Positions 34,695-45,557 are shown, counted from the first letter of the stretch. The stretch is 64,000 bases of DNA from Spirochaetales bacterium (GCA_003247135.1 QKAW01000022.1:62001-126000), one strand, 5' to 3'. Notes: generated from the sequence alone by a model not told the origin. Program-made: numbers and translations.

Positions 34695-36027
34695 GATAAA
34701 GCTGATTGTCGGTTTTAGAAAGCTCTATTCCACTGTTTTTCCAGGTCCACACTAACCATCCATCTAATTTATAGGTATTTACAAGTATATCCTTCCAGTT
34801 CTTTAATTCTGTAGACATCTGACTAAAATTATAGTTTTTATACTTTTCACTTTCCGGGATTATACCGAATTCCCCAACTATTACCAGTTTTTTACAGTTA
34901 GCATCAATTTCAAAATGGCTCATATAATCTGCAACCTTCAGTTCGTTGCTGTTTATATACTCCCCTGGGTAGATATGCAGATCAACAAAATCCAGTTCTG
35001 AATCATTTAAACCAGAAATAACATGTCCTTTTAAAGCTGGATGAGGATAATAAAAATTAGCATAAAAACCTACTGTTACTAACGCATTACTGTCTATTAG
35101 TCGAATTTGGTCTCTAATGGATTTACTCCAGTATTTAAAGCTATTTTTTATCAACTCTCCCTTTGAATCAACACTGCTTAAATCGTAAATATTGCCTTGT
35201 GCATCTGTGTAGGTTCCGCTATTTAAGTTAAGTGGTGCTGAGTCAGCGGTATAGGCCATCTCATTTCTTAATTCATAGGCAAAAATTGCTTCAAGAGGAG
35301 TCTCTCTATTTTTTAGAGAAGTGATAAAATCAGTCCAGAATTTTTTTTCCATTTCAATTTCGGATTTATCCATATATTGTGTGTTTACCCAGGTAAATAG
35401 AGCATTGATTTTTTCATTTGTTGAAGTATCAACACTGTTTAAATCAACACCACTTAATTTTAAATGCTTAGGTATTAATATAGGATCAGTTGTTATAATA
35501 ACACCAATATTATTTTTATCAGCCTCTTTAATAAAATCAGATACATTGTTCATATATAGAGGATCAAGCACTCCGTCTGAGTCTGCTATTGCAATTGGAT
35601 CCAGAAATACTCTTACAGTATTAAAACCATAGCTGTGTAACTCTTTAAACATTAAAGATATTTCACCATTGTTATATATTCCATTATTAAATGTTCCATG
35701 TCCATAAACATCTATATTATTCCATTTATAACTTCTATAGTCTGTGTAATTGAATCCTCTGGGGGTATAAACTTCATTATTATATGTATCATAAAATTCA
35801 CTATTATTAAGCTCATTTGTACGGATTGAGACTCTTCCATATCTGCCATAAACTACATCACTTTGTTCTGTTTTGTTAGAGGGATCTGTGTTGTCAGATG
35901 GATCCGTATTATCAGTAGGATCTGTGTTGTCAGCAGGTTCTGACCCCCCGATTTTTAGTGGTAATGGGGAATTACATCCGAATAAAATAGCAATTATTAG
36001 CCATACAATAAAGATTTTATTTTTCAT
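34663..36027 (-). CDS. Glycoside hydrolase family 5-like lipoprotein
   Basis: A 454-residue predicted surface lipoprotein: MKNKIFIVWLIIAILFGC is a signal peptide with lipobox Cys18. A linker of DNTDPT/S repeats (about residues 31-55) follows. The rest is a (beta/alpha)8 domain of clan A type: TPRGFNY and FNTVRVFLDP in early strands, AYELRNEM with the acid/base Glu, and KLVIVGEFGI with the likely nucleophile Glu. Endoglucanase or mannanase activity is plausible; the substrate is not determined. I prefer the second of two in-frame ATGs, 12 bases apart, because it gives a normal signal peptide; neither has a clear ribosome site. Confidence 0.8.
   Translation of the reverse strand: MKNKIFIVWLIIAILFGCNSPLPLKIGGSEPADNTDPTDNTDPSDNTDPSNKTEQSDVVYGRYGRVSIRTNELNNSEFYDTYNNEVYTPRGFNYTDYRSYKWNNIDVYGHGTFNNGIYNNGEISLMFKELHSYGFNTVRVFLDPIAIADSDGVLDPLYMNNVSDFIKEADKNNIGVIITTDPILIPKHLKLSGVDLNSVDTSTNEKINALFTWVNTQYMDKSEIEMEKKFWTDFITSLKNRETPLEAIFAYELRNEMAYTADSAPLNLNSGTYTDAQGNIYDLSSVDSKGELIKNSFKYWSKSIRDQIRLIDSNALVTVGFYANFYYPHPALKGHVISGLNDSELDFVDLHIYPGEYINSNELKVADYMSHFEIDANCKKLVIVGEFGIIPESEKYKNYNFSQMSTELKNWKDILVNTYKLDGWLVWTWKNSGIELSKTDNQLYLKDLSPMIQD
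35882..35935 (-). repeat. Three 18-base tandem repeats encoding the GH5 linker
   Basis: Three consecutive 18-base units starting GGATCTGTGTTGTCAG or GGATCCGTATTATCAG encode the repeated hexapeptide DNTDPT/S. They form the flexible tether between lipid anchor and catalytic domain. Unit number is likely to vary between strains, which is inference. Confidence 0.8.
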
Positions 36028-36083
36028 AACTGCTATCATATAAGCATAAATCTATATGGGCAACCCTGAAAAAGGAATTAACT

Positions 36084-36482
36084 ATGGAATGGACAAGTAT
36101 ATATAAAACAGGAATTGATTTTATTGACGATCAGCATCATGAATTATTTAATGCTGTCAACAGAATAAAAAAAATATCCTCAGGAGCAAAGGATGCTATT
36201 GCAAAGGAAACTTGGGAAATAATTGAATTTCTAGAAGAGTATGTTGTTAAGCATTTTCATGATGAAGAAAATTATATGAAAAGTATAAACTATCCACATC
36301 TTGATAATCATAGACTTATTCATATAAATTTTATTAACAAAGTAGGGGATATTAAAATCAAACTTAAAGAGAGCGGGTCATATAACCCGACTCAACTTTT
36401 TATTACATTAATTAAGTGGTTACAGGAACATATTGCTGTAGAAGACAGAAAATATGCTACTTACCAATCAATTGGAAAATAA
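36084..36482 (+). CDS. Bacteriohemerythrin
   Basis: A 132-residue four-helix oxygen-binding protein. The di-iron ligands are in place: [11 protein letters not shown] (His), HFHDEENYM (His, Glu), [10 protein letters not shown] (two His) and [12 protein letters not shown] (His, Asp). In microaerophiles and anaerobes such proteins sense, store or scavenge oxygen; single-domain forms are common next to chemotaxis genes. AAGGAATT precedes the ATG. Convergent with the SDR gene, 22-base overlap. Confidence 0.93.
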   Translation: MEWTSIYKTGIDFIDDQHHELFNAVNRIKKISSGAKDAIAKETWEIIEFLEEYVVKHFHDEENYMKSINYPHLDNHRLIHINFINKVGDIKIKLKESGSYNPTQLFITLIKWLQEHIAVEDRKYATYQSIGK

Positions 36483-37981
36483 TCCTTTAAAAATTTACCG
36501 CACCAGTGTTCTCCTCTGTTTATTCCATCAAACAGAGGATCCATTACTCTTGCTGCACCGTCAACAATATCCAGAGGTGGCTGGAAATCGTGGAGATCCT
36601 CCTTAAGTTTGGAAAGTTGTGCAGGATCTTCATCTGTAACCCACCCTGTGTCTACCGCATTCATATAGATTCCAAAATCCGCCAATTCCCTGGCTGATGT
36701 ATGGGTTAGCATATTTAAAGCTGCCTTAGCCATATTCGTATGAGGGTGTCTAGCCTCTTTTTTAAACCGTTTAAATTTTCCTTCCATTGCAGTTACATTA
36801 ATTACATGTTTTACACCAGTATAATCTTTCTGCATTAATGGAATAAGTTTATTACACAAAACAAATGGAGCTATTGAATTTACAAGTTGAACTTCCAGCA
36901 TTTCGGAAGTGTTAATCTCACCTATTTTAAGTCTCCAGCTATTTGTTGTTCTAAGATCAACCTGCTGAAGGTCTACATCCAGTTTCCCTACAGGAAAAAT
37001 CTCCTCAGTAGAGAGAGCATCATCATAAGAGTATGGAATCTGGGATAGTTTTGCTGACTCTCTTAAACCTAATCCCGGTTTCTTTGTATCCCAGGTTACA
37101 GGAAGAGAACTTTCTGGATCAGCTAGATTCATTGCTATAGAGTTTATTTTCTGGTTACATACTTCAAAGTTGTGTAAAAGCATTTGTACACCGTCACCAA
37201 ATGAGGAGATAGGCTTTAACTCATCCTCCATCATATGGGCATAGAACCCGGGAGGCCTTCTTACTGTCTGTGCTGCATTATTAATTAATATATCCAGTCT
37301 TTTATAGGTCTGTTCTACATGGCTGCAAAAGATCTCTATGCTTGGGGTGTGTCTTAAATCCAGTCCGTAAATATGCAGTCTGTGTCCCCACACATTAAAA
37401 TCACTCTCTTTAGCAAACCTTTTAGCAGAGTCAATTGGAAATCTTGTGGTTGCAATAACCGTAGCACCTGCTCTTAGCATCATAACAGTTGCCTGATAAC
37501 CTATTTTTAATCTTGAACCAGTAATTACAGCTACCTGACCTGTTAAATCAGCAGTCTGGAACCTTTTTTTATAATTTAAATCAGCACAGGATGGGCACAT
37601 TGTATCGTAAAAATGGTGAAGCTGAGTAAATTCTGCCTTGCAAACATAGCAGTTTCTCGGGGATTGAAGTTTTAAATCGTCTCTGTTAGTTATATTCTCA
37701 TCTGTTAAAAGTAGTGGTGCAGTAAAAACATCATCCTCTCTTGCTATCCGTATTCCAGTAGCAGCCCGTGCCTTTCTTTCAAGCTGAACTATTTCCTGTT
37801 TTTTAATTCTTTTTTTTATCTTTCTTCGTTGTTTCAGGGTATATACATCTGGGTGGGATATTTTACCTGCTAATTTCATTAACTCTATCTGATCATTTTC
37901 ATCCAGATTCACATAAATTTCATTATTATCTATTAATAATTTAAGTGTATCCAGGCAACTCTTTATATCTATATCTTCCAC
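36461..37981 (-). CDS. SDR-family oxidoreductase with Cys4 motif
   Basis: A 506-residue protein. Residues about 105-135 hold CYVC and CPSC, a probable zinc ribbon. A Rossmann domain follows: [12 protein letters not shown] binds NAD(P), [10 protein letters not shown] is the usual NNAG position, and NVTAMEGK the catalytic-Ser strand. The normal YxxxK is TNMAK here, so the catalytic Tyr is replaced while Lys stays, making ordinary dehydrogenase chemistry doubtful. The first 100 residues are basic helices. GTG start with AAGGA 6 bases upstream. Substrate unknown. Confidence 0.75.
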   Translation of the reverse strand: MEDIDIKSCLDTLKLLIDNNEIYVNLDENDQIELMKLAGKISHPDVYTLKQRRKIKKRIKKQEIVQLERKARAATGIRIAREDDVFTAPLLLTDENITNRDDLKLQSPRNCYVCKAEFTQLHHFYDTMCPSCADLNYKKRFQTADLTGQVAVITGSRLKIGYQATVMMLRAGATVIATTRFPIDSAKRFAKESDFNVWGHRLHIYGLDLRHTPSIEIFCSHVEQTYKRLDILINNAAQTVRRPPGFYAHMMEDELKPISSFGDGVQMLLHNFEVCNQKINSIAMNLADPESSLPVTWDTKKPGLGLRESAKLSQIPYSYDDALSTEEIFPVGKLDVDLQQVDLRTTNSWRLKIGEINTSEMLEVQLVNSIAPFVLCNKLIPLMQKDYTGVKHVINVTAMEGKFKRFKKEARHPHTNMAKAALNMLTHTSARELADFGIYMNAVDTGWVTDEDPAQLSKLKEDLHDFQPPLDIVDGAARVMDPLFDGINRGEHWCGKFLKDYFPIDW

Positions 37982-38077
37982 CTAATTTCCTTGTAAAAAC
38001 AGTTTAGTATTTTTATCACTTATCTTCTCAAATTTCAATGTAGACAGCATACAGATATAAAAAGTTGTAAAATTAAC

Positions 38078-38106
38078 TTGAAGAGTTGTAATCTGTAAAC
38101 AATAAT
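38078..38106 (+). promoter_or_regulatory. Promoter candidate of the chemotaxis operon
   Basis: TTGAAG and AATAAT are separated by 17 bases and lie 33 bases before the receptor gene. This resembles a vegetative sigma-70-type promoter. I do not see the GCCGATAA-type -10 of flagellar sigma-28 promoters in this gap. Confidence 0.45.
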
Positions 38107-38138
38107 TAACATATTAGAAAAATATATGGAGTGATAAA

Positions 38139-40157
38139 ATGAAGTTAAGAACAAAAATAATGACAGGTTTCGTATCGGTTTTACTTCTTCTTTTAATAGT
38201 TAGTATTACATCTTTTATTGCATTGGATGGTGCTTCCACCGGCTTTACAAACTATCGTGGTCTAGCTAGAGAGACAAATCTTGCAAGTGATCTGGAAGCT
38301 AATATGCTAATGGTCAGAATTAATGTTCTGAACTATTTAAGGGAAGTAAAGGATTCCTATATAGATGGTGTAAACAAATATATGGAAGAGGTTTCAAAAT
38401 ATATGACTACGGCTCAATCCTCTATTGTTAATCAGGAGAGGGCATCTCTTATTGATAAAACCCAAACAGAGATTGACTCTTACACCAAGGAGTTTGCATC
38501 TGTTACCAAGCTTATGAATGAGAGAAATGATATATTACACAATAATTTAAATATTAATGGGCCTCAGATGGAGAAGAAGCTTACAGAGATAATGGAGAGT
38601 GCTTATGAAGATGATGATACTACTGTTGCCTATCATGCAGGATTGGCAATAAGAGACCTCTCATTAGCCCGAATTTATATTCTAAAGTATTTGGATGAGA
38701 ATTTAAATGATTATGCAGTAAGAGTGGACAGTGAAATGGAAACTCTCGACAAAGAAATTATACTTCTTAAAAAAGAGATAGATGATGAAACAAGACTTAA
38801 ACTTTTAAATGAGATGGATTCTTTACATCAAATTTACTGGAGCGGTTTTAAACGAATGGTTCAGGTAATAGTTGAAAGAAACCATGTTATTGATGAAGAG
38901 TTAAATGTTCTGGGGCCAACTATTGCAGAAAATCTTGATTTTGTTAAAGAGTCTGTTCAGGCTGAGCAGGATATTCTAGGGCCTAAACTTCAGAAAGAGA
39001 ATACATTTTATGTAACCCTTGTTATTATTACTTCAATTATAGCAGTCCTTGTAGGTATTATTCTGGCTCTATTAATTACTTCAAGTGTTCTTAAACAGCT
39101 AGGTGTTGATCCTTCAGAGATAGCAGTTATTGCTTCATCTATCGAAAACGGTGATCTGATGATTAAATTTGATACCTCTAAACCACTTGTTGGTGTTCAT
39201 AAATCCCTTTATGGCATGGTGGAGCAACTTCAAAATGTTGTTTCTAGCGTAATAAGCAGTTCTAATAATGTTGCCCAGGGAAGTGGACAGCTAAGTGATA
39301 CATCGGTGCAAATGTCCCAGGGTGCATCTGAACAGGCATCATCTATTGAAGAGATCTCATCATCAATGGAGGAGATGGTGTCAAACATTAAAAGAAATGC
39401 AGACAACTCATCCCAAACAGAGAAAATTGCCAGAAAATCAGCAATTGATGCGGAAAATGGAGGAGATGCGGTTAATAAAACTGTTGCTGCAATGAAGGAT
39501 ATAGCATCTAAAATTAATGTTATCGAAGAGATAGCCCGGAATACAAACTTGTTGGCATTAAACGCTTCAATAGAAGCAGCCAGAGCTGGAGAGTATGGAA
39601 AAGGCTTTGCTGTTGTAGCGTCCGAGGTTGGAAAATTAGCAGAGAGAAGTCAAATAGCGGCATCGGAGATTAATGAACTTGCAAGTAGTAGTGTTAAAGT
39701 AGCGGAAGAGGCTGGTGCGACTATAATGGAGATGATTCCCGATATACAACATACTGCTGAGTTAATACAGGAAATTAGTGCTTCAAGTAATGAACAGAAT
39801 GCTGGAGCTGAACAGATAAATCAGGCTATTATGCAGCTTGACAAGGTAATTCAGCAGAATGCAGCTGTTTCTGAAGAGTCTTCTTCCATGGCAGAAGAGT
39901 TAAGTAGCCAGGCGGTTCTTTTAAAAGATGCAATTGGATTCTTTAAGATAGAGAGTAAAAGCAGTGGAGTTAAACGTAAGAAAAATCCGATACATCATGG
40001 GAGTACCCCATTAATAGCAAATAAAACAACATCAGTAAAAAAGAATGTAGATTTAAAGACTCCTACAAAAAGTAAAGGTATAGATTTGGCATTGGATGAT
40101 GATGAGAATTATGAAGTTTATAGTGACTCTAAAGATAGTGATTATGACGAGTTTTAG
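38139..40157 (+). CDS. Methyl-accepting chemotaxis protein with HBM-like sensor
   Basis: A 672-residue transmembrane receptor. One membrane segment (about 8-30), a long all-helical periplasmic region of about 255 residues resembling the helical bimodular (HBM) sensor, a second segment (about 287-312), HAMP, then the signalling domain with hairpin tip [33 protein letters not shown] (two halves of one motif). The C-terminus is a long linker ending DYDEF, which fits the x-[aromatic]-x-x-[aromatic] tether recognised by CheR/CheB. GGAG precedes the ATG. First gene of the che operon. Confidence 0.95.
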   Translation: MKLRTKIMTGFVSVLLLLLIVSITSFIALDGASTGFTNYRGLARETNLASDLEANMLMVRINVLNYLREVKDSYIDGVNKYMEEVSKYMTTAQSSIVNQERASLIDKTQTEIDSYTKEFASVTKLMNERNDILHNNLNINGPQMEKKLTEIMESAYEDDDTTVAYHAGLAIRDLSLARIYILKYLDENLNDYAVRVDSEMETLDKEIILLKKEIDDETRLKLLNEMDSLHQIYWSGFKRMVQVIVERNHVIDEELNVLGPTIAENLDFVKESVQAEQDILGPKLQKENTFYVTLVIITSIIAVLVGIILALLITSSVLKQLGVDPSEIAVIASSIENGDLMIKFDTSKPLVGVHKSLYGMVEQLQNVVSSVISSSNNVAQGSGQLSDTSVQMSQGASEQASSIEEISSSMEEMVSNIKRNADNSSQTEKIARKSAIDAENGGDAVNKTVAAMKDIASKINVIEEIARNTNLLALNASIEAARAGEYGKGFAVVASEVGKLAERSQIAASEINELASSSVKVAEEAGATIMEMIPDIQHTAELIQEISASSNEQNAGAEQINQAIMQLDKVIQQNAAVSEESSSMAEELSSQAVLLKDAIGFFKIESKSSGVKRKKNPIHHGSTPLIANKTTSVKKNVDLKTPTKSKGIDLALDDDENYEVYSDSKDSDYDEF

Positions 40158-40165
40158 GAGAGAGT

Positions 40166-40687
40166 ATGAGTGATTTGAATGTTGCAGTATTAAATCAGTA
40201 TCTCTCTTTTACCCTGGGAAATGAAAAGTACGGAATTAATATTGTTAATACAAGAGAAGTTTTGGAAGCAACTGAGTTAACAAGGGTTCCTAGAATGCCT
40301 GACTTTATGTGTGGTGTAATTAATTTAAGAGGGAGTGTTGTTCCTGTTCTTGATCTGAAGCTTAAGTTTAAAATGGAGCGTGATCATGGACATGAGAGAA
40401 ATAATATTATTGTTACCGAGATAGATGATATTGATGGAGGAGAAGGTAAGTTAACAATTGGGATCTATACAGATTCAGTTCATAAAGTTCTTACAATAGA
40501 ACCAGAGGATATTGAGGAACCACCTAAAATAGGAATACAGATAAATACCGAGTTTATCCATGGTATGGGTAAAGTTGATGGTGAATTTATTATTCTCCTT
40601 AATATCAATAAAATTCTAAGTACTCAGGATTTGGTACGTATTTCTGATAATGTTTCATCTGCTAAAGAGGATGAGAATGATAGCTGA
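40166..40687 (+). CDS. cheW: Chemotaxis coupling protein CheW
   Basis: CheW links receptors to the kinase CheA. The 173 residues form one CheW domain: YLSFTLGNEKYGINIVNTRE, then VPRMPDFMCGVINLRGSVVPVLDL, the conserved block with the Arg that contacts receptor, and IHGMGKVDGEFIILLNINKIL. A short acidic tail follows. It starts 8 bases after the receptor, with AGGAGAG, and overlaps the STAS gene by 11 bases. Confidence 0.95.
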   Translation: MSDLNVAVLNQYLSFTLGNEKYGINIVNTREVLEATELTRVPRMPDFMCGVINLRGSVVPVLDLKLKFKMERDHGHERNNIIVTEIDDIDGGEGKLTIGIYTDSVHKVLTIEPEDIEEPPKIGIQINTEFIHGMGKVDGEFIILLNINKILSTQDLVRISDNVSSAKEDENDS

Positions 40688-41000
40688 AAAATCTGAGGAA
40701 CTGGTACTAAACAGCGATTTAACTATACACAATATTGAAGACCATAGAAAAAAGATCTTGTCAATAATTGATTCAGCAGAAGCTGTTTCTGTTAATCTAT
40801 CCAGGGTAAGGAGTATTGATATTTCAGGATTACAGCTAATGCTAAGTCTTTTTTTAACCTTAAAAAAGATAGGGAAGAGTGTTCAATGTACAGGAGAGTT
40901 TTCTGAGGAATTAATTGAAGCACTGAATATGGTTACATTTACAATGAAGTCTATAGATAATGGCAGGGAGCTTACAGAATTTATAAAAGAAACTATTTGA
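40677..41000 (+). CDS. STAS-domain protein in the chemotaxis operon
   Basis: A 107-residue single STAS domain, the fold of anti-sigma-factor antagonists. The key segment is VNLSRVRSIDISGLQLMLSLF, where the Ser of DISG is the usual phosphorylation site. I place the start at the last of three nearby ATGs because AGAGG lies 6 bases before it; it overlaps cheW by 11 bases. A STAS protein here could couple chemotaxis kinase state to another pathway or take part in the signalling complex; no matching kinase or phosphatase is visible nearby. Confidence 0.82.
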   Translation: MIAEKSEELVLNSDLTIHNIEDHRKKILSIIDSAEAVSVNLSRVRSIDISGLQLMLSLFLTLKKIGKSVQCTGEFSEELIEALNMVTFTMKSIDNGRELTEFIKETI

Positions 41001-41007
41001 GGAAGTT

Positions 41008-43080
41008 ATGGACGAAGAAAATTTTATAAAAATATTTAAAGATGAAGCCCTTGATTTATTAGGAAATTTGGAAGACTCTCTTCTGGAACTGGAAAGTAAT
41101 CCGGAAGATAATGAACTTATATCTGCAGTCTTCCGAGTAATGCATACTATTAAAGGTGCATCGGGGATGGTTGGTCTGGAGGTTATCTCCAGTTTTACCC
41201 ACGAAGTAGAATCAATTCTGGAATCTGTTCGTGCAGGTAAGAACAGGGTAAATAAAGGTTTTATTGATTACACTTTAAAATCCCGGGATATAATACTAAA
41301 TATGATAAATGATCCAGATTATACTTTGGATGATAAGGAAAAATTCTTTAGAAATTTCAAAAACTCCCTTGAGAATAAAAGAGAAGTTGTTCAGGAGACA
41401 GAAGAGAGTAAGTCTGTTCATCCTATTACATACAGGGTACTGTTTAAACCCGAGAATAGTATTTTTTTAACGGGAACCAACCCACTAATGATGGTTCATG
41501 AGGTTTTAGAATTAGGTGAAGGAATCGCAATACCTAACTATAACAGTATACCGGATATATACAACATCAATTCTGAAGGGTGTTATATTTCATGGGAAAT
41601 ATATGTCACTACAAAAGAGTCTATTAATAAAATTTATGATATTTTTATTTTTGTTGAAAATAGTTCAGAGGTGGTTATTGAGAAATGGAACCAGGACAGT
41701 GATAGTGATCAACCGGAGAAGCTTGGTGAGTTATTATTACGAAGAGGTGTTTTAAAGGATGAAGATTTAAGCAGAGCTTTAAACGAGCAACATAAACTTG
41801 GGGAGATTCTGGTAGAAGAGAGTCTGCTTTCCAGACATGATTTAAATAATGCACTTAAAGCCCAGGACTTTATAAATAAAACCAAAATAAAAAAAGTTGA
41901 GACAAAGGTTACAGATAGTATCCGAATAAAATCCGACAAGCTGGACAGTTTGATAGATCTGGTAGGGGAGATTGTAACAATCTATGCCCAGATGCTACAA
42001 ATGAGTCATGAATCAACAAACAACAAACTTGTTTCAATAATAGAGCGATTTGGTCTTTTAACTGAAGAGCTTAGAGATAATGCGATGAGTATGAGGATGT
42101 TGCCAATAGGTTCTACCTTCTCAAGGTATATGCGGCTTGTTAGGGATCTATCTGGGGATTTAGGGAAGAAAATAAATCTAATAACCGAGGGTGCTGAAAC
42201 TGAACTTGATAAAAATGTTATAGAACAGTTAAATGACCCTCTGGTGCATATAATTCGTAACAGTATCGATCATGGTATTGAAAATCCGGAATTTAGGGTA
42301 AAAAATGGTAAAAATGAAACCGGGACTATTAAATTGTCAGCAATTCACTCCGGTGCATCAGTAAATATTGTAATTGAGGATGATGGTGGCGGACTTAATA
42401 GGGACAAAATAATTCAAAAAGCCATTTCCAAAGGATTAATCCAGAAACCTGATGATATGCCGGATAAAGATATTCTTAACCTGATATTTGAACCAGGTTT
42501 TTCTACTGCTCAGACAATAACAAAAGTTTCTGGTAGGGGAGTTGGACTTGATGTTGTAAAAAAACAGATAGAGCAGTTAAAGGGGAGTGTCTTTGTTGAA
42601 AGTGAAGAGGGTGTATTTACAAGATTTACCCTGGTTCTGCCTATTACACTGGCTATAATTGAGGGATTATTGGTAACAATTGGTGGTGAATTCTTTGTAC
42701 TTCCTTTAAGCACTGTAGAAGCATGTGTTGAGTTAAAGGATGAGGATAAGGATTTGAAATCCGGAAGAAAGGTTATTAATTTCAGAAATAGATTAGTTCC
42801 CTATATAGACCTTAGGAATTTCTTTGAAATAAAGGGAAAAAGAAAAGCTATCGAGCAGGTGGTAATTGTAAATTCCCATAATAAACAGGTTGGTTTATTA
42901 GTTGATAGTGTAATTGGTGGCAATCAGACAGTAATTAAATCCCTCGGATCTATGTATAAACATATAAAAGAGATATCCGGTGCCGCAATACTTGGGAATG
43001 GTTCGGTGGCTCTGGTTTTTGATGTAGATAAACTGGTTAGAGTAGTTGAAGAGCGAGAGGAAGTTTCAATTGGACTATAG
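41008..43080 (+). CDS. cheA: Chemotaxis histidine kinase CheA
   Basis: A 690-residue kinase. P1/Hpt at about 1-105 with phospho-acceptor His46 (VMHTIKGAS). A P2-like region at about 130-230 (YRVLFKPENSIFLTGTNPL). Next come two short repeats around GELLLRRGVLKDEDLSRAL and GEILVEESLLSRHDLNNAL that resemble MshEN units. Then P3 dimerisation helices (IKSDKLDSLIDLVGE), P4 ATPase with the N box DPLVHIIRNSIDHG, G1 DDGGG and G2 GRGVGLD, and the CheW-like P5. All catalytic motifs are intact. It phosphorylates CheY (not encoded here) and CheB. GAGGAAG ribosome site; overlaps cheR. Confidence 0.96.
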   Translation: MDEENFIKIFKDEALDLLGNLEDSLLELESNPEDNELISAVFRVMHTIKGASGMVGLEVISSFTHEVESILESVRAGKNRVNKGFIDYTLKSRDIILNMINDPDYTLDDKEKFFRNFKNSLENKREVVQETEESKSVHPITYRVLFKPENSIFLTGTNPLMMVHEVLELGEGIAIPNYNSIPDIYNINSEGCYISWEIYVTTKESINKIYDIFIFVENSSEVVIEKWNQDSDSDQPEKLGELLLRRGVLKDEDLSRALNEQHKLGEILVEESLLSRHDLNNALKAQDFINKTKIKKVETKVTDSIRIKSDKLDSLIDLVGEIVTIYAQMLQMSHESTNNKLVSIIERFGLLTEELRDNAMSMRMLPIGSTFSRYMRLVRDLSGDLGKKINLITEGAETELDKNVIEQLNDPLVHIIRNSIDHGIENPEFRVKNGKNETGTIKLSAIHSGASVNIVIEDDGGGLNRDKIIQKAISKGLIQKPDDMPDKDILNLIFEPGFSTAQTITKVSGRGVGLDVVKKQIEQLKGSVFVESEEGVFTRFTLVLPITLAIIEGLLVTIGGEFFVLPLSTVEACVELKDEDKDLKSGRKVINFRNRLVPYIDLRNFFEIKGKRKAIEQVVIVNSHNKQVGLLVDSVIGGNQTVIKSLGSMYKHIKEISGAAILGNGSVALVFDVDKLVRVVEEREEVSIGL

Positions 43081-43924
43081 TTCAGTTACAAAAGTTATGA
43101 AAAAACAAACTTTTGTAGCATTTAAAAATTATATTGAAGAAAATATTGGAATTAAAATACCGGATACAAAAAAAATAATGGTGGAATCCAGACTGCTAAG
43201 GCGTTTAAAAGCTCTGGAATATAGTAATTATGAGGAATATGCAGAATATTTTTTTTCTGAAAAGGGACAACTATTGGAAGTTCCCAGGTTTGTTGAGTGT
43301 ATTACAACTAATAAAACAGATTTTTTTAGAGAGAATGATCATTTTGAGTATCTTACTAATAAAGCGTTACCGGATATATTAAAAAAGGCTGATCCCCATC
43401 TTTTTAGATTGTGGTCTGGAGCTTCCTCAACTGGAGAGGAGGCATATACTATGGCCATGGTTGTAAGTGAATTTCTTGAAGGATACAGAGGGAGAACTTT
43501 TAAAATTCTGGCAACAGATATATCTGAAAGGGTTTTAAATACAGGAAGAGAAGCCATATACACAAAAATAGACAGTGCACCAATTCCATCAGTGATGAAA
43601 AAAAAGTACTGCTTACAGAGTAAAGATTTGGCAAACCCCACTATAAGAATAAAGAAAAATTTAAGAGAGAAGGTTTTATTTAGACCCATAAACTTAACAG
43701 CCACTACTTATAATATAACAAATCAGTACCATGTAATTTTTTTAAGAAATGTAATGATTTATTTTGATAAAGAGACTCAGAAGAAAATTCTGAATAACTT
43801 ATACTTGCATCTACATAAAAATGGATATCTCTTTTTAGGTCATTCTGAAAACCTCCCGGATTCATCTGTGCCATTTAAAAGGGTTGGTCCATCAATTTAT
43901 GTAAAAAAGGATGGATATGAATGA
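43070..43924 (+). CDS. cheR: Chemotaxis protein methyltransferase CheR
   Basis: Methylates receptor glutamates using SAM, giving adaptation. The 284 residues show the N-terminal helical domain, then [20 protein letters not shown] (SAM-binding), [19 protein letters not shown], and [16 protein letters not shown]. The start taken is TTG with GAGGAAG 6 bases upstream, inside the end of cheA; another TTG 24 bases earlier lacks such a site. It overlaps cheB by 4 bases. The nearby receptor carries a plausible CheR tether. Confidence 0.94.
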   Translation: MDYSSVTKVMKKQTFVAFKNYIEENIGIKIPDTKKIMVESRLLRRLKALEYSNYEEYAEYFFSEKGQLLEVPRFVECITTNKTDFFRENDHFEYLTNKALPDILKKADPHLFRLWSGASSTGEEAYTMAMVVSEFLEGYRGRTFKILATDISERVLNTGREAIYTKIDSAPIPSVMKKKYCLQSKDLANPTIRIKKNLREKVLFRPINLTATTYNITNQYHVIFLRNVMIYFDKETQKKILNNLYLHLHKNGYLFLGHSENLPDSSVPFKRVGPSIYVKKDGYE

Positions 43925-44982
43925 GTGATGTAATAAATGTAATGATAGTTGATGACTCAGCAATTGTTAGAAGTACTCTAACAGAACTGATATCGACTGA
44001 AAAAGATATAAAACTGTTAACAACTGCGGCAGACCCCTATATTGCCGCCAAAAAACTTCAGACCATGATCCCTGATGTAATTATTCTTGACATAGAAATG
44101 CCAAGAATGGATGGCTTAACCTTTTTAAGGAAATTAATGAGTCAGCATCCTATCCCTGTTATAATATGCAGTAGTAAAAGTGAAACAGGCTCAACAAATG
44201 CAATAAATGCACTGGAGTATGGAGCTGTTGATATAATTCAGAAACCCCAGGTTGGAACAAAGCAGTTTCTTGAAGAGTCCAGAAAAGTTATATGCGATGC
44301 AATAAGGGCCGCTAGTTTGACAAATCCTAAAAATATTGTAAAACCTATAAAAGTTTCACCAAAACTAAACGCTGATGTAATGCTTCAGAAACCTCTGTTT
44401 AACAGTTCAATTGATACAACAGAGAAATTAATTGTTGTTGGTGCATCAACAGGTGGAACTGTAGCACTTAAAACCTTTCTGGAAGCTCTTCCCTTGGATG
44501 CACCAGGGGTTGTTATTGTGCAGCACATGCCAGAAAACTTTACAGCAGCCTTTGCAAAGAGACTGGATGAAACCTGTAAAATTACAGTTAAAGAGGCGAA
44601 GGATAATGACTCTGTATTAAGGGGTCAGGCTCTTATAGCTCCGGGGAATAAGCATACATTATTAAAAAGAAGTGGAAGCAGATACTATGTAGAAATCAAG
44701 GATGGACCTTTAGTCTCAAGACACAGACCTTCTGTTGATGTATTGTTTCGATCCACAGCCAGATATGCAGGTAAAAATGCAATTGGCGTTATTATGACCG
44801 GTATGGGTGATGACGGTGCGGAAGGGCTTTTAGAGATGAAAAGAGCAGGTTGTTATACTATAGCCCAGGATAAGGCCAGTTGTGTTGTTTTTGGAATGCC
44901 TGGGGAAGCAATAAAAAGGGATGCCCAGTGTGCTATAGTTCCGTTAGATAACATAGTTGGGCATATCTTAGGAAAAGTTTAG
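43921..44982 (+). CDS. cheB: Chemotaxis methylesterase/deamidase CheB
   Basis: A 353-residue response regulator-methylesterase. Receiver domain: acidic pair in IVDDSAIVR, phospho-acceptor Asp57 ([12 protein letters not shown]). Methylesterase triad: Ser in GASTGGT, His in QHMPENFT, Asp in MGDDGAEGL. It reverses CheR methylation when phosphorylated by CheA. It ends the operon; the 3' end overlaps the convergent cheD by 4 bases. Confidence 0.97.
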   Translation: MSDVINVMIVDDSAIVRSTLTELISTEKDIKLLTTAADPYIAAKKLQTMIPDVIILDIEMPRMDGLTFLRKLMSQHPIPVIICSSKSETGSTNAINALEYGAVDIIQKPQVGTKQFLEESRKVICDAIRAASLTNPKNIVKPIKVSPKLNADVMLQKPLFNSSIDTTEKLIVVGASTGGTVALKTFLEALPLDAPGVVIVQHMPENFTAAFAKRLDETCKITVKEAKDNDSVLRGQALIAPGNKHTLLKRSGSRYYVEIKDGPLVSRHRPSVDVLFRSTARYAGKNAIGVIMTGMGDDGAEGLLEMKRAGCYTIAQDKASCVVFGMPGEAIKRDAQCAIVPLDNIVGHILGKV

Positions 44983-45494
44983 TTTTGTAAAACAACATCA
45001 CCAATTTTTATCTTTTTTACAAATACAGTATTGGTTTTAGTTACAAAGGTTATATTCCTGCCTGTATTACTACCAACATCCTCTTTTTCTATTTCAATTC
45101 CTAAGTTTTTAAGATAGAGTTTTGCAAATTCAACGTTTGCTTCACCAATTGTGGCTTTGTTAGAGTTATGTTTTAGAACATTTCCTCCACCAAATATTTT
45201 TGCTTTTATTCTGTTCTTATCTGCCCCAAGCTTTATTAATTCATTTAAAAGGGTTTCAATTGCAGGCTGTCCGTACCTGTTTTCAGAATTAGTCATGTTT
45301 TCTTCATTAAATGATATATTCGGAAGCATGAAATGGTTCATACCTGAAACTTTGTTAATACTGTCGTATAGACATACCGCTACACAGGAGCCTAGAACTG
45401 TAGATATAATTTCATTGGAATCTGTTACGTAGTACTCCCCTGCATAAATTGTGACTATACTATTTTCGTGTTTATTGCTATAAGATTTATACAT
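44979..45494 (-). CDS. cheD: Chemoreceptor glutamine deamidase CheD
   Basis: CheD deamidates receptor glutamines and, in many bacteria, interacts with CheC. The catalytic Cys lies in [13 protein letters not shown] and the His in GMNHFMLP, the two family signatures. The 171 residues are typical. It is convergent with cheB, downstream of the permease gene on its strand with a 63-base gap. No cheC is in the window. Confidence 0.94.
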   Translation of the reverse strand: MYKSYSNKHENSIVTIYAGEYYVTDSNEIISTVLGSCVAVCLYDSINKVSGMNHFMLPNISFNEENMTNSENRYGQPAIETLLNELIKLGADKNRIKAKIFGGGNVLKHNSNKATIGEANVEFAKLYLKNLGIEIEKEDVGSNTGRNITFVTKTNTVFVKKIKIGDVVLQN

Positions 45495-45557
45495 AATTTT
45501 TTTACCTGCTTAATAAATTATAAGATAGTTTCACAGGTTTTATAAGTCTTATACTCT

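Noticed and set aside
43339-43704. 121-codon minus-strand open frame inside cheR
   Set aside because: cheR is certain; the frame lacks a start signal and any family feature.
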